64,000 nucleotides of DNA from VXYL01 sp965200375 (GTDB lineage Bacteria > Pseudomonadota > Gammaproteobacteria > Pseudomonadales > Azotimanducaceae), in contig OZ241353.1 in NCBI GenBank assembly GCA_965200375.1, positions 2,418,001-2,482,000 on the forward strand, written 5' to 3'. Under the pieces are notes generated by a model. It worked only from the letters and a program-made list of their open reading frames with translations. It was not told the DNA's origin and made no database searches. The position numbers and the translations under genes are program-made. Of the stretch, positions 63,042 to 64,000 are shown piece by piece. Every line of letters starts with the position of its first letter. Positions within the stretch are counted from its first letter, which is position 1.

Positions 63042-64000
63042 AACGACCTTCACCGAACTCCAAGCGCGATCGACTTCAGCTTCGGTCGGCACCGGACTCA
63101 ACATGGAGTACCACTCGGACTTCAACGTATTGATGGCGTCCTTGTCGAGTCGGTCCAGACCAGTTTGCCACCGCAGAATCCTGACCCCAATCTCAATTGC
63201 GGCCTTGCGATCCTCATTGCGAACCGTCCATTTTCCGCTCGACGGGTTTTTGACCAGCAGTAGCCCAGTCCACGGCGGGTTCCGCAAATTCCAATCAATG
63301 CCCGCAAGAACTGATGCACAAGCCTTGACCTCGGATTGATTGGGGCTGTCGATGTCGGTCAGCCTGTGGTTTAGGAGAGCCCGGAAGACCCTCATGGACA
63401 TCTCCTGTGCAATGGGAAGGAACAACAGATGGCTCATCAGCCCGTCGTCGTTCGGCCCATCAATGTCGTGTTCCCTCATCTTCGCAGGATCGGATTTGAG
63501 CACGTCTACGCCATCCAACAGCGCATCCCAATAGCGTGCCAGCTCTTCGTACATCGCTTCCAAGTCATCTTCGGGTAGCCGGAACTGCTTGGATTCCTTT
63601 CGGAACACGCCACCCTGTTCCCGCTTCGGCGTGCTAAGGAGAATCTCATTCATCCCATAGAGCGTTTGCAAGGAAGTGAAGTAGGACTCGCCCGCCTTGA
63701 TGCTCTTGCCCTTCGTCTTCAGCTTCGGTGAAGTGTTCGGCCTTCCGGTCCACTTGAAGAATTCGTGCTCGGTCAGAAGGCGACGTGTCAGTATCGCAGT
63801 TACGTCGTCCTCATCCATAATGATGTTAGTATCTTTATCTGTCGGCTTCGCGTACCTATTCAAGCCAGAGAACACGCGACGATACCGACGCAGGAATTCG
63901 TCCTCATCCTCTTCCTTACGCACCAGCATGATCACAGAGATCTCCTCGTCAAGGAAACCCTGCGGTACCTCGGGCGAATCATCCTCTTTTCCCTCGATCA
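63021..64000 (-). CDS. DndB/DGQHR-family protein (5' end beyond window)
   Basis: About 326 codons; the frame stays open to the right edge. Seen: DEEISVIMLVRKEEDEDEFL and RRVFSGLNRYAKPTDKDTNI, closely parallel to ISVILVPYD and RRIFTRVNKYARRPS of the DndB at 37584-38879. The DGQHR motif itself should lie just outside the window. The C-terminal half has SHLLFLPIAQEMSMRVFRAL. Probably part of another defence module continuing to the right. Confidence 0.65.
   Translation of the reverse strand, partial: IEGKEDDSPEVPQGFLDEEISVIMLVRKEEDEDEFLRRYRRVFSGLNRYAKPTDKDTNIIMDEDDVTAILTRRLLTEHEFFKWTGRPNTSPKLKTKGKSIKAGESYFTSLQTLYGMNEILLSTPKREQGGVFRKESKQFRLPEDDLEAMYEELARYWDALLDGVDVLKSDPAKMREHDIDGPNDDGLMSHLLFLPIAQEMSMRVFRALLNHRLTDIDSPNQSEVKACASVLAGIDWNLRNPPWTGLLLVKNPSSGKWTVRNEDRKAAIEIGVRILRWQTGLDRLDKDAINTLKSEWYSMLSPVPTEAEVDRAWSSVKVVSEDANV

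Overview
The window is chromosomal DNA of high GC content from what looks like an uncultivated gammaproteobacterium. The evidence is the gene order pyrG-kdsA-eno-ftsB ... pcm-nlpD-fdxA, tesA next to an ybbA/ybbP-type exporter, ttcA, ccmAB, RND efflux and a very long TonB-dependent receptor. Genes are tightly packed, many overlapping through ATGA or GTGA. Species cannot be named from the sequence.

Layout. 1-9888: a partial acyl-CoA ligase, metY, then the housekeeping run pyrG-kdsA-eno-ftsB-pcm-DUF368 undecaprenyl-phosphate carrier-nlpD-fdxA. rpoS, which normally lies between nlpD and fdxA, is absent. 9889-10791: a graveyard with the tail of an AAA ATPase gene and a frameshifted gene. 10792-14537 (minus): a class IV aminotransferase, an unknown secreted protein, and dgcA/dgcN for D-glutamate use. 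14668-20361: a Tat-type aldo/keto reductase, the nickel-pincer cofactor genes larC, larB and larE (no larA here) with two tandem small membrane proteins between larC and larB, then a Sel1-like secreted protein. 20362-32747: a 1409-residue TonB-dependent receptor with a promoter and structured leader, secreted proteins of unknown role, a TPR lipoprotein, an integrase remnant, a second Sel1-like protein and two convergent FG-GAP/ASPIC-UnbV proteins.

32972-38879 is a lower-GC defence-type island: dndA-like cysteine desulfurase, dndC, a DUF262-DUF1524 (GmrSD/SspE-like) protein, a small GIY-YIG nuclease and dndB, without dndD/dndE or sspB/sspC. 39038-42069 is a TRAP transporter that seems to be decaying: its first gene has lost its start codon at the island edge and its last gene is frameshifted. 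42078-45330 (minus) is a second island: DUF262 protein, DUF3696 ATPase and an unknown protein, all translationally coupled.

45420-53267 (minus) is a tripartite RND efflux operon (adaptor and two pumps). It is followed by a DUF427 protein, a D-2-hydroxyacid dehydrogenase, ccmB/ccmA, ttcA, the ybbP/ybbA exporter and divergent tesA, then a small glycine-zipper secreted protein. From about 61960 base composition drops again and a third accessory region begins, with an unknown gene facing a DndB/DGQHR-family gene that runs off the window.

The most notable content is the repeated use of DUF262/DGQHR (ParB-like) proteins in three separate islands within 32 kb, and the unusual minimal Dnd-like cluster. 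No tRNA, rRNA, intact insertion sequence or CRISPR array was seen.
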